DNA of 64,000 nucleotides from Nocardia harenae NBRC 108248 (GTDB lineage: Bacteria; Actinomycetota; Actinomycetes; Mycobacteriales; Mycobacteriaceae): assembly GCF_001612885.1 (NCBI RefSeq), contig NZ_BDBH01000002.1, positions 558,016 through 622,015 of the forward strand. The letters are read 5' to 3'. The notes beneath the pieces are model-generated. The model worked only from the letters and a program-made list of their open reading frames with translations, did not search any database and was not told the DNA's origin. Each line of letters starts with the position of its first letter. Position 1 is the stretch's first letter. A program made the translations under genes and the position numbers. Positions 34,009-42,422 of the stretch are shown here, in pieces.

Positions 34009-34440
34009 TCAATCCAGTGACACGTACACCTCAACAGACGTAGGCCCGGTATACCGCTCCAACTCCGCGGTGTGCGACCGCGTAATGGTCCCCGCCGCCT
34101 CCGCTTTCGCCACCTGCGCCCAGGCTGTGCGCAGCAGGTCGTAAGGCTTGTCCGAGACGACGAACCGCGCGTACCGCCCCGACGGAATCCGGGTCACCAC
34201 ATCTCCCGGGTCCAGCTCCCCCAACCCGGAGACCTCGTACCCGAGCACCGCCACCGCGTGGTCGTTCTGCCCGATGTAGGCGGCGGCCCGCGAAACCGTC
34301 TTCTCTCGCGCCAGGTACCGATCCCAGGTGAAGTTCACCAGGTCCAGATCCCGGGCAGCCACCTCACGCCCCGTCAGCGGCACCGTGAGACCCGCGACCA
34401 GGATTTCGTCCAACGTGACCAGTTCGAAGTCCACAGCCAT
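34009..34440 (-). CDS. GyrI-like effector-binding domain protein
   Basis: A 143-residue protein of the GyrI-like/AraC effector-binding fold: FELVTLDEILVAGLTVPL at the start, YIGQNDHAVAVLGYEVSGL in the centre, VVTRIPSGRYARFVVSD (the conserved PxGxYAxF pattern) and ELERYTGPTSVEVYVSLD at the end. No DNA-binding domain is attached. Such solo domains bind small hydrophobic ligands or act on covalent adducts. A paralogue lies 3 bp upstream, so the two are a duplicated pair in one operon. Confidence 0.82.
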   Translation of the reverse strand: MAVDFELVTLDEILVAGLTVPLTGREVAARDLDLVNFTWDRYLAREKTVSRAAAYIGQNDHAVAVLGYEVSGLGELDPGDVVTRIPSGRYARFVVSDKPYDLLRTAWAQVAKAEAAGTITRSHTAELERYTGPTSVEVYVSLD

Positions 34441-34443
34441 GTC

Positions 34444-34902
34444 CTACCTGTTCGCCTGTTCGTCGGCCAGCGCCACGAACACCTCGACGGTGCGGGCGTC
34501 CGGGTACTGCTCGACATCGCCGGTGTAGGAGCGCACCAGCTTGCCCGCGGCCTCGGCGTCCCAGACCGTGCGCCAGATGGAGACGATGGTGTCGCCGAGG
34601 TTCGCCCCGCTCGCGGTGAAGCGGGCGAAGCGTCCGGCTGGCACGCGGGCGAGCACGTCGCCGGGTTGCAGGTCGTCCAGGCCGCGGCAGCGGTAGCCGA
34701 CTATGTGGGTGAGGTACGAGTTGATCTCGGGGGCGTGGTCGACGTAGGCCGTCGTCGGCGGGCCGGGGAGCCGGCGGGCGAGGTTGCGCTTCCACGCCTC
34801 TTCGACCTTCGCCCGCCGCGGCCCCTCGACCGCGAGCGCCGGGCTGCGAAGTACTGTTCCCGCCACCAGCGTCTCGGGACGGTCAACGACATTGAAATCC
34901 AC
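34444..34902 (-). CDS. GyrI-like effector-binding domain protein, tandem paralogue
   Basis: A 152-residue paralogue of the following gene: MDFNVVDRPETLVAGTVLRS, YLTHIVGYRCRGLDDLQPGD, LARVPAGRFARFTASG and DVEQYPDARTVEVFVALAD. It has the same PAGRFARF core and the same acidic end. No HTH is present. The 284 bp upstream (34903-35186) hold no gene that I can support and should contain its promoter. Confidence 0.82.
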   Translation of the reverse strand: MDFNVVDRPETLVAGTVLRSPALAVEGPRRAKVEEAWKRNLARRLPGPPTTAYVDHAPEINSYLTHIVGYRCRGLDDLQPGDVLARVPAGRFARFTASGANLGDTIVSIWRTVWDAEAAGKLVRSYTGDVEQYPDARTVEVFVALADEQANR

Positions 34903-35186
34903 CGGCGTAGCCCCTATGTCTCGTCTTTCGTCGTCGCTCGAGCGCTATCCTCCCGCATCGCCCGCCCGGCGACGCTGTCGGCCCCGCGCCCGGCGCGTCG
35001 TTCGCGGCTCGAGCCCTTCGTGCGGATTCGTCGCAGGTCGGCGCGGTTCCGGCCGGCCGAGACCACCGAGGTCCGGCCCATGCGTCGCTCTCACTCCGGT
35101 TAGCTCTCACTCTGGCCAACGATGCTGCCACGTCCGCGGTTCCGCGGGGACGGGGTAGGCGTAACCGTGATCTTGACTCGACACGT

Positions 35187-37373
35187 TCAGCGGCCGCTGA
35201 GACCGGGAAAGAGCTCGCCGGGCTGGGCGGGGCCGGAGGTGGCGGGTGGAATCACGATGAAGGGTGCCGCCGGCGTCGTGCTCGGCGCGGAGCTGGTTCC
35301 CGGCCCGAACATGCCGAATCCGCCGCCGGGGGCGGTGGGCTGCGGCGGCGCGGCGGCCGGGTCCGCGCCGGGGAACTGCTCGACGGGGGTGCCCGCGAGC
35401 GCGCCGTCCATGGTGTCCTTCCAGATGTCGGCGGGCAGCCCGGAGCCGTAGATGTCGCCGCCGCGGGCGGTGCGCAGCGGCTGCGGCAGGTCGGTGCCGA
35501 CCCAGACCGCGGTGGCGAGCGCGGGGGTGAACCCGATCATCCACGCGTCCTTGTTGGCGGCGGTCTCGCCGAGCTGGGTGGTACCGGTCTTGGCGGCCGA
35601 CGGCCTGCCATCGGCGAGCCCGTGGTTGTTCGAGTACCCGGCGACCGGGAGCATGGCGCGGACGGTGTTGTCGGCGATGGCGCGGGGGATGCGCTGTTCG
35701 CCGCGGCCGGGCTCGCCGCGGTCGAGCAGCACGTCGCCGCTGCCGGTCACCACCTTCTGCACGAAGTAGGGCGGGTGGTAGACCCCGCCCGCGGCGAGCG
35801 TGGCGTAGGCGGAGGCCATGTCGATCGGGCGCACCAGGTACTGGCCGAGCACGATGCCGTTGTAGGGCGGGGCGCCGTCCTCGGTGAGCGTCTTCCCGAC
35901 GCCGGGCAGCTCCTCCGGGATGCCCGCCAGGTGCGCGGCGTCGGCGATCGAGCCGGGGCCGTCCGACATGGACATGGTGAGCCGGTAGTAGACGGTGTTG
36001 AGCGAGCGCTTCAGCGCCTCGGCGAGGCTGCACTTGCCGCAGCTCTCGCCGCCGACATTGGTGATGGTGGCGTTCCGGTCGGTGACCGGGCCGCTGTCGA
36101 AGGCGCGGGTGAGCGGAATGGCCTGCTGCTGCGCGGCGATGGCGGCGAAGACCTTGAAGGCGGAGCCGGTCTGCAGCGGGGCGTTCGCGAAGTCGTAGCC
36201 GGTGCCGTCGGCGCCGCCGTAGTAGGCGCGCACGGCGCCGGAGCGCGGATCGACGGAGACGACGGCGCCGCGCAGCTGCGGCGGCTGCGGGCCGAGCCGG
36301 TTCGCCACCGCGTCCAGCGCGGCCTGCTGCGCGCGGGCGTCGATGGTGGTGGTGATCTGCAGCGCTCCGGTGTTGAGCTGCTGCTCGTCGATGCCGGATT
36401 CGGCGAGTTCGCGCAGCACCTGGGTGCGGAGCAGCCCCTCCGGGCCGAGCGCGGTGCTGGTATCCGGGATGGCGGTGACCGGGATGATGTCCGGGAAGGT
36501 GGTGGCGTCGCGCTCGGCGGCGGTGAGCGTGCCGAGCTCGACCATGCCGTCGAGCACGTAGCGCCAGCGGTCGCGGAGCTGCGGCAGGTGCGTCTCCGGG
36601 GTCAGGATGGAGGGCGAGCGGATGACGGCGGCGAGCACCGCGCCCTCGGCGGTGGTCAGCTCCGGCACCGGCTTGCCGAAGTAATTGGTGGCGGCGGCGG
36701 CGATGCCGTACGCGCCGCGGCCGTAGTAGATGGTGTTCAGGTAGGCGGCGAGGATGTCGTCCTTGCTCCACTGCCGCGCCATCTTGGCGGCGATCACCAG
36801 CTCGCGCATCTTCCTGGTGACGGTGCGGTCGTGGCCGAGGAAGGCGTTCTTGACGTACTGCTGGGTAATGGTGGAGCCGCCGCCCGCGTTGTCGTGGCCG
36901 AGCAGGTTGTCCCGGACGGCGCGCAGGAAGCCGGAAATGGAGTAGCCGGGGTTGCGGTAGAAGTCGCGGTCCTCGGCGGCGAGCACGGCCTGCCGCACCG
37001 GGACCGGGACGTCGGCGAGCGGCGTCGGGGTGCGGTTGCCGGTGGGCGGGAGCACGGTCGCGAGCACGGTGCTGCCGTCCGCGGCCAGCACGGTGGCGAT
37101 CCGGTCGGTCCGCGCGTCCTCCGGGCTCGGGATCTCGGCGCTCCAGTAGACCAGCACGAAGAGCAGCGCGGGGACGACGACGAAGACGACGGTGAGCGCG
37201 AGCAGCAACCGGCGCAGCCGCTGGGCCCGGGTGCGGTGCCGCCGGACCGGCGCGCCGGGCGGAGTGCCGCGCCGCGGGACAGCGGGGCCGGGGAGCGGCT
37301 TCCAGTGCGCTGTCTCGTCGTAGACCGGCGGCGGGCCGCTCCGGGGTGCGGGGGGCTCTTCGGACGAGCTCAC
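35187..37373 (-). CDS. Second bifunctional class A penicillin-binding protein
   Basis: A 728-residue PonA1 paralogue. A short basic cytoplasmic N-terminus, then one membrane helix (about 58-78, LLLALTVVFVVVPALLFVLV). The GT51 domain has AEDRDFYRNPGYSISGFLRA, GGGSTITQQYVKNAF and YLNTIYYGRGAYGIAAAA; the transpeptidase has GSAFKVFAA (SxxK), RSLNTVYYR (SxN) and AAKTGTTQLGE (KTG). All catalytic motifs are intact, so it should be active. It lacks the long proline-rich N-terminal extension of ponA1. The start is GTG after AAGGAGAG. It appears monocistronic. Confidence 0.93.
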   Translation of the reverse strand: MSSSEEPPAPRSGPPPVYDETAHWKPLPGPAVPRRGTPPGAPVRRHRTRAQRLRRLLLALTVVFVVVPALLFVLVYWSAEIPSPEDARTDRIATVLAADGSTVLATVLPPTGNRTPTPLADVPVPVRQAVLAAEDRDFYRNPGYSISGFLRAVRDNLLGHDNAGGGSTITQQYVKNAFLGHDRTVTRKMRELVIAAKMARQWSKDDILAAYLNTIYYGRGAYGIAAAATNYFGKPVPELTTAEGAVLAAVIRSPSILTPETHLPQLRDRWRYVLDGMVELGTLTAAERDATTFPDIIPVTAIPDTSTALGPEGLLRTQVLRELAESGIDEQQLNTGALQITTTIDARAQQAALDAVANRLGPQPPQLRGAVVSVDPRSGAVRAYYGGADGTGYDFANAPLQTGSAFKVFAAIAAQQQAIPLTRAFDSGPVTDRNATITNVGGESCGKCSLAEALKRSLNTVYYRLTMSMSDGPGSIADAAHLAGIPEELPGVGKTLTEDGAPPYNGIVLGQYLVRPIDMASAYATLAAGGVYHPPYFVQKVVTGSGDVLLDRGEPGRGEQRIPRAIADNTVRAMLPVAGYSNNHGLADGRPSAAKTGTTQLGETAANKDAWMIGFTPALATAVWVGTDLPQPLRTARGGDIYGSGLPADIWKDTMDGALAGTPVEQFPGADPAAAPPQPTAPGGGFGMFGPGTSSAPSTTPAAPFIVIPPATSGPAQPGELFPGLSGR

Positions 37374-37470
37374 GAGCCTCTCCTTCCGAAAGCGTCGGCG
37401 AACTCCCGGTGCGGCTACCCGCGAACCCCGCGGTGACGTCCCCCGACTTTACCCGCTGCGGCCGCCCCGA

Positions 37471-38370
37471 TCAGCTCTTGACGCCGCCCGCGGTGAGCCC
37501 GGAGATGATCCGGCGCTGGAAGAGCAGCACCATGATCACCAGCGGCACCGTGACGATGGTGCCCGCCGCCATGATCGCCGCGTACGGCTGCACCAGCGGG
37601 TCGTTGCCGGAGAAGCGCGCGATGGCGACGGTCACCGGCTCGGTGCTGCCGTTGGAGAGCAGCCGGGCCAGCAGGTACTCGTTGACCGCCGCGATGAAGG
37701 CGAGGATCGCGGTGGTGAAGACCGCAGGCGCCGCCAGCGGCAGCATGACCAGCCGGAAGGCCTGCAGCTTGGTCGCGCCGTCGATCCGCGCGGCCTCCTC
37801 CAGCTCCCAGGGCAGCTCGGCGAAGAACGAGGCCAGGATGTACACCGTCATCGGCAGCACGAACGAGATGTTCGGGATGATCAGCGCCTGGTACTGCCCG
37901 ATCCAGCCGATGTCGCTGAAGAGCTGGAAGAGCGGGGTCACCAGCACCACCACCGGGAACATGGAGGCGCTCAGGATCAGCCCGGAGACGATGTACTTGC
38001 CCCGGAACTGGATCCGGGCCAGCGCGTACGCCGCCAGGATGCCGAGGATCAGCGCCACCACCGTCGTGGCGAAGCCGATGATCACGCTGTTCAGCAGCGC
38101 CTTGCCGAAGTCGTTGCCGCGGGTGGTGTCGAACGCGTTGCGGAAGTTCTCCAGCGTCACGTGCGTCGGCCACGGGGTGTTCTCGAACTGGTAGGCCGGG
38201 TCGCGGAAGGCGGTGACCGTCATCCAGTAGAACGGCGCCAGCCCCCAGAGCAGCACGATCAGCGCGCCGAGGTAGAGCCGCACGGTGCCGAGCCGCTTGG
38301 TCCACGGCTGCCGGTGCGGAGCCGGAGGCCGGGCGGGGTCCGGCTTGCGGGTGTCGATGGCGGTGCTCAT
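37471..38370 (-). CDS. Carbohydrate ABC transporter permease (SugB/MalG type)
   Basis: A 299-residue inner-membrane permease with six helices. The EAA loop that docks the ATPase is ELEEAARIDGATKLQAFRLVMLPLAAP (about residues 195-221). The N-terminus is short and basic. It is the second of a permease pair, overlapping the upstream permease stop in ATGA, and the last gene of the unit. MalG-type features such as VNEYLLARLL and a C-terminal SGLTAGGVKS suggest import of trehalose, maltose or related sugars. Confidence 0.93.
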   Translation of the reverse strand: MSTAIDTRKPDPARPPAPHRQPWTKRLGTVRLYLGALIVLLWGLAPFYWMTVTAFRDPAYQFENTPWPTHVTLENFRNAFDTTRGNDFGKALLNSVIIGFATTVVALILGILAAYALARIQFRGKYIVSGLILSASMFPVVVLVTPLFQLFSDIGWIGQYQALIIPNISFVLPMTVYILASFFAELPWELEEAARIDGATKLQAFRLVMLPLAAPAVFTTAILAFIAAVNEYLLARLLSNGSTEPVTVAIARFSGNDPLVQPYAAIMAAGTIVTVPLVIMVLLFQRRIISGLTAGGVKS

Positions 38371-39392
38371 GACTTGCGCTGCTCCTCCTGCGTGCGGACG
38401 GCGTTCGCGCCGAGGACCTTCACCAGCACGAAGGCCACCGCGAAGATCATCAGGAAGGTGATCGTGGAGAGCGCGGCGGCGCTGTTCGGGCCCTGCCGCA
38501 CCTGCTCGACCACCAGGATCGAGAGCGTCTTGGTGGCCGGGTTGCCCAGCGTCATGATCGCGGGCAGGTCGAACATGCGCAGCGCGTCCATGGTGCGGAA
38601 GAGCACCGCGACCAGCAGCGCCGGCTTGAGCAGCGGCAGCGTGATGTGCACGAAGCGCTGCCAGGCCGACGCACCGTCCACCTTGGCCGCCTCGTACACG
38701 TCGGCCGGGATCACCTGCAACCCGGCGAGCAGCAGCAGCGCCATGAACGGCGTGGTCTTCCAGACGTCGGCGGCGATCACCGCGAAGCGGGCGGGCCAGG
38801 CGTCCGAGGTCCAGAGGATCTCGGTGCCGAGGATCCGGTTCACCACGCCGTCGTACTGGAACATGAACTCCCAGAGCCGCGCGGTGACGGCGGTCGGGAT
38901 GGCCCACGGAATGAGCACCGCGGCGCGCAGCAGCGCCCGGCCGCGGAAGGTCTTGCCCATCACCACGGCCATGGCGAGGCCGAGCACCACCTCCAGCGAG
39001 ACGGTGACCACGGTGAAGAAGAGCGTGATCCCGACCGCCATCCAGAACTGCGAGCCGAGCGTGCCGGTGGGGCAGGGCACCACCCCGCCCGCGGCCTGGC
39101 ACTGCTGCAGCAGCCAGTGCGTGTAGTTCGTGAAGCCGGCGCCGCCGCCCTCCACGAACATGCCGGTGGCCGGGTCGAGCCCCGCGTCCTTCTCGAAGGA
39201 CATCCAGAGTGCCCGGAAGACCGGATAGCCGATGACCACCGTCAGCGCGGTCAGCACCGGGAGCACGAAGAGCCAGGCCCGGCGGGACTTCCGCCACTCC
39301 GTGGCCAGCGCCGCGCCGAAGCCGGGCTTGCGCTCCTCGGGCCGCGGCCGCTGTTCCTCGACCAGGGTGGCCGTTCCCGAAGGATCCGACAC
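38367..39392 (-). CDS. Carbohydrate ABC transporter permease (SugA/MalF type)
   Basis: A 341-residue permease. A cytoplasmic N-terminus (1-38) precedes the first helix. A periplasmic loop follows (about 70-115) with two cysteines (QQCQAAGGVVPCPTG) that could form a disulphide. The remaining helices carry the EAA loop DVYEAAKVDGASAWQRFVHI (about 225-245). It starts with GTG and lies 47 bp after the binding-protein gene, downstream of a small hairpin. It partners the following SugB-type permease. Confidence 0.92.
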   Translation of the reverse strand: MSDPSGTATLVEEQRPRPEERKPGFGAALATEWRKSRRAWLFVLPVLTALTVVIGYPVFRALWMSFEKDAGLDPATGMFVEGGGAGFTNYTHWLLQQCQAAGGVVPCPTGTLGSQFWMAVGITLFFTVVTVSLEVVLGLAMAVVMGKTFRGRALLRAAVLIPWAIPTAVTARLWEFMFQYDGVVNRILGTEILWTSDAWPARFAVIAADVWKTTPFMALLLLAGLQVIPADVYEAAKVDGASAWQRFVHITLPLLKPALLVAVLFRTMDALRMFDLPAIMTLGNPATKTLSILVVEQVRQGPNSAAALSTITFLMIFAVAFVLVKVLGANAVRTQEEQRKS

Positions 39393-39432
39393 GTTCTCTC
39401 TCCTACGGGTCGTCGGTATGCCTGGCGTGATT

Positions 39433-39453
39433 CCGCCGGTCAGTTACCGGCGG
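39433..39453 (-). repeat. Hairpin at the end of the sugar-binding protein gene
   Basis: A perfect 8-bp stem (39433-39440 with 39446-39453) and 5-nt loop spanning the stop of the binding-protein gene, inside the operon. Such structures often raise the level of the binding-protein transcript relative to the permeases. Confidence 0.55.
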
Positions 39454-40741
39454 TCTCGATGCCCTTCTGCATGCCGATGATCGCGTCGTCCACCGACTTG
39501 GTGCCGTTCAGCGCGGCGTAGGCATTGTCCTGCACGGCCTTCGACACCGCCGAGTAGAACGGGGTGACCGGGCGCGGCACCGCGCTCGCGATCGACTCCT
39601 TGAGCGCGGGCAGGTACGGCATCTGTGCGATCAGGGCGGGGTCGTCGTACATCGAGGCGCGCACCGAGGGCAGCGCGCCGGAGGCGACGATCTGCTGCGC
39701 CTCCTCCGAGATCAGGAAGCGCAGGAAGTCCAGCGAGGTCGCCTTGTTCTTGGAGAAGGCGCTGATCGCCGCGTTGTAGCCGCCGAGCGTCGAGGCGCCG
39801 ACGCCGTTGTCGCCGGGCAGCGGGGCCACCCCGAACCTATCCTTGACCTGGGAGGCGTCGCCGCCCGCCTCACCGAAGAAGTACGGCCAGTTGCGCAGGA
39901 AGAGCAGGTTGCCGCTGGCGAAGGCGTTGCCGCTCTCCGGCTCCTTGAAGGTGATCGCCTCACGCGGGATGTCGCCCGCCTTGTAGGCGTCGACCAGCGT
40001 GTTCAGGCCGGCGCGGGCCTGCGGGCTGTCCACCGTCGGGGTCTTGCCGTCCGGGCCGACGAAGGTGCCACCGTAGGCATTGATCACCTCGGCGGTGTTC
40101 ACCGTGAGGCCCTCGTAGGGGGCGAGCTGGCCGGCGTAGCAGCCGATGTTGTTGTCCCGCGCCACCTGGCACTGGCCGAGCATCTCGGTCCAGGTGCGCG
40201 GCGGGGTGGGGACCAGGTCCTTGCGGTAGAAGAGCAGGCCGCCGTTGGTGTTTCGGGGCGCGGCGTAGAGCGTGCCGTTGTAGGTGGCGCTCGCGACCGT
40301 GGGGGAGAGCAGCGCGGCGGTGTCGATGGCGAAGTTGTCCTTCAGCGGCTGGATCCAGCCCTTGGCCGCGAACTCCGCGGTCCACGGCACGTCGAGCGCG
40401 ACGACGTCGTACCCGGACTGCTTCGAGCGCATGTGCTCGACCAGGTCGTCGTACTGCTGGTTGGCGTCGTTGGACTGCTCCTTGAACGTCACCTGCTCGT
40501 TCGGGTGGGTGGCGTTCCAGCGTTCGATGATCTGCTTCACCACCCCGGTCTCGGTGGTGTCCTTGCCCTCCACGTAGGTGATGGGGCCGCGGCCGTCCAG
40601 ATTCTCCGAGGTCGGATTGCCGCTGTCGCCGCTGGAGCAGCCCGCGGCCATGGTCGCGGTGAGCAGCGCCGCGGAGGCGATCGCCAGCGACGCCCGCGGT
40701 ACGAGCGACGAACGAAGGGACGACACCTGCTTCAAAGCCAT
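39440..40741 (-). CDS. Extracellular sugar-binding lipoprotein (LpqY-like)
   Basis: A 433-residue solute-binding protein with a lipoprotein signal (ASLAIASAALLTATMAAGCS; lipobox AAGC, Cys at about residue 35). The body is of the MalE-type cluster: DVVALDVPWTAEFAAKGWI closely resembles mycobacterial LpqY, and GNLLFLRNWPYFFGEAGG and GALPSVRASMYDDP are typical. It likely delivers trehalose or another alpha-glucoside. It is first in the three-gene importer operon; no ATPase gene follows, so the MalK/SugC-type protein at 50973-52055 is the probable partner. Confidence 0.92.
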   Translation of the reverse strand: MALKQVSSLRSSLVPRASLAIASAALLTATMAAGCSSGDSGNPTSENLDGRGPITYVEGKDTTETGVVKQIIERWNATHPNEQVTFKEQSNDANQQYDDLVEHMRSKQSGYDVVALDVPWTAEFAAKGWIQPLKDNFAIDTAALLSPTVASATYNGTLYAAPRNTNGGLLFYRKDLVPTPPRTWTEMLGQCQVARDNNIGCYAGQLAPYEGLTVNTAEVINAYGGTFVGPDGKTPTVDSPQARAGLNTLVDAYKAGDIPREAITFKEPESGNAFASGNLLFLRNWPYFFGEAGGDASQVKDRFGVAPLPGDNGVGASTLGGYNAAISAFSKNKATSLDFLRFLISEEAQQIVASGALPSVRASMYDDPALIAQMPYLPALKESIASAVPRPVTPFYSAVSKAVQDNAYAALNGTKSVDDAIIGMQKGIETAGN

Positions 40742-40867
40742 CGCGAACACTCCCGGGTCGAGACGTGAGCGGCGGCACATCAGCCGACGCACAAGGCAAG
40801 ATACATGGTGTTCACCGGGAGCGCTGGAGCGCATTCCCCTTCGGCCCCGCTCGCTAGGCTGGCCAGG

Positions 40868-41704
40868 ATGACTTCGCCGAACGCGGTTCCGGACCGGATG
40901 CTCACCCGGATCGGCGGCCTGCTGCGGCAGGCCGAGTCCACCGACAACGAGCACGAGGCCGAGGCGTTCCTGGCCGCCGCGCAGCGGCTGGCCACCCGCT
41001 CCTCGATCGACCTCGCCGTCGCCCGCGCGCACGTGGCGGGCAGGCAGCGGCGCGCCACGCCGATCCAGCGAGTGATTCCGATCGGCGAGCCGGGCCGGAA
41101 AGGTCTGCGCACGTACGTGCAGCTGTTCGTCGCCATCGCCGCGGCCAACGATGTGCGCTGCGATGTCGCGCGCACCTCCACCCAGGTCTACGCCTACGGC
41201 TTCGCCGGCGACATCGACGTCTGCGAGGCGCTGTACACCAGCCTGCTGGTGCAGATGGTGCGGGCCAGCGACCAGTACATCAAGTCCGGCGGCTACCGCT
41301 CGGCCACCGTCGAGAAGGTGGTGGTGCAGAAGCGGCTCGGGCGCACCGTGCGCCGCCGGGTCGCGGCGCCGGTCGCGCCGGTGACCGCGCGGCTCAACTT
41401 CCAGGCGGCGTTCGCGGCGCGGGTCGGCAAGCGGCTCGCCGAGGTCAAGGCCGAGGTGGTGCGGGACGCCGCGCCCGCCGAGGCCGGTGCGCCAGGCACC
41501 GCGCTCGCGCTGCGCGAGAAGGAGCTGGAGCTCACCGACTTCTACCGCAGGACCTCCGAGGCCAGGGGCACCTGGCGCGGCGCCGCTGCCTCGCTCACCC
41601 CGTCCGCCGACGCGCGCAGGGCCGGTGACCGCGCGGGCCGGGTGGCGCGGCTCGGCACCGCGCCCGAACTCGGCGCCCCGCGCGGCGAGCTGCCCGCGCC
41701 GTGA
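40868..41704 (+). CDS. DUF2786 domain protein
   Basis: A 278-residue protein starting MTSPNAVPDRMLTRIGGLLR, with the short DUF2786 helical domain at about residues 9-50 (AESTDNEHEAEAFLAAAQRL). The rest is a basic region with KVVVQKRLGRTVRRRV and a helical end. Cytoplasmic; function unknown. It is divergent from the sugar importer (126-bp gap holding both promoters). Its stop is the TGA of the first GTGA in a chain of 44-bp repeats that leads into the metallohydrolase gene, so the two are co-transcribed. Confidence 0.85.
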   Translation: MTSPNAVPDRMLTRIGGLLRQAESTDNEHEAEAFLAAAQRLATRSSIDLAVARAHVAGRQRRATPIQRVIPIGEPGRKGLRTYVQLFVAIAAANDVRCDVARTSTQVYAYGFAGDIDVCEALYTSLLVQMVRASDQYIKSGGYRSATVEKVVVQKRLGRTVRRRVAAPVAPVTARLNFQAAFAARVGKRLAEVKAEVVRDAAPAEAGAPGTALALREKELELTDFYRRTSEARGTWRGAAASLTPSADARRAGDRAGRVARLGTAPELGAPRGELPAP

Positions 41705-41836
41705 CCGCGCGGGTTGTGCGGCGCTCCGCCGTCGACGAGGCGCCGTGACCGCGCGGGATATGCGGCGCTCCGCCGTCGACGGGACGCCGTGATCGCGCGG
41801 GTTGTGCGGCGCTCCGCCGTCGACGAGGCGCCGTGA
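41701..41836 (+). repeat. Three 44-bp tandem repeats forming a chain of GTGA-coupled mini-ORFs
   Basis: Units lie at 41701-41744, 41745-41788 and 41789-41832 and are nearly identical. Each encodes a 15-residue peptide from GTG to TGA: VTARVVRRSAVDEAP (41701-41748), VTARDMRRSAVDGTP (41745-41792) and VIARVVRRSAVDEAP (41789-41836). Each TGA overlaps the next GTG in GTGA. The chain starts at the DUF2786 stop and ends at the GTG of the metallohydrolase, whose N-terminus VTARDSQRGAVYDAE resembles the peptides. The unit therefore looks like a tandem copy of that gene's start. Confidence 0.93.
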
Positions 41837-42330
41837 CCGCGCGCGATAGCCAGCGTGGCGCCGTCTACGACGCGGAGCAGCTGGTGCGCGGCGCCTTCGA
41901 GCGCGCCGACGAGTTCGGCAACCGCACCGTGGAGGTGTTCGGCTCGCAGCTCACGCTGCCGGTGGAGCGGCGGTTCGGGTCGGTGGAGTCGGTGGCCGGG
42001 TACGTCGAGCGGGTGCTGGCGCTGAACTGGGTGCGGGCGGGGTGGGAGCGGGCGGCGGTTCCGGTCCGGGTGCGGGCCAGGCGCGGGGCGTCCGCGGCGC
42101 ACTACGAGCCCGACGGCGCGGTGCTCGCGGTGCCGTTCGAGCGGGTGTGGGCGCTGCGCGAGCTGGTGGTGCTGCACGAGCTGGCGCACCACCTGGCGCC
42201 GTCCGCCGAGCCCGCGCACGGCCCCGCCTTCTGCGCCCGCTACCTGGCGCTCGTGGACGGGGTGATCGGGCCGGAGGCGGCGCTGCTGCTGCGTTCGGCG
42301 CTGCACGGCACCGGGGCCAGGATCGGGTGA
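41833..42330 (+). CDS. TIGR04338-type putative zinc metallohydrolase
   Basis: A 165-residue protein with the zinc motif HELAHHLAPSAEPAHGPAF (about residues 116-134). HExxH gives two ligands and the following AHG a likely third. Upstream parts include TVEVFGSQLTLPVERRFGSV and YVERVLALNWVRAGW. This matches the actinobacterial TIGR04338 group, whose substrate is unknown. No signal peptide. The GTG start overlaps the stop of the third mini-ORF, so its translation probably depends on ribosomes passing through the repeat chain. Confidence 0.87.
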   Translation: MTARDSQRGAVYDAEQLVRGAFERADEFGNRTVEVFGSQLTLPVERRFGSVESVAGYVERVLALNWVRAGWERAAVPVRVRARRGASAAHYEPDGAVLAVPFERVWALRELVVLHELAHHLAPSAEPAHGPAFCARYLALVDGVIGPEAALLLRSALHGTGARIG

Positions 42331-42422
42331 GGGAGCCGCCCGGCGGGTTCGTGCGGCGCGCACGGCCCGGCCGGAACCGGTAACCGATCTGTCCGTAACT
42401 GTCCGGTATCCGCCGGATCGGT

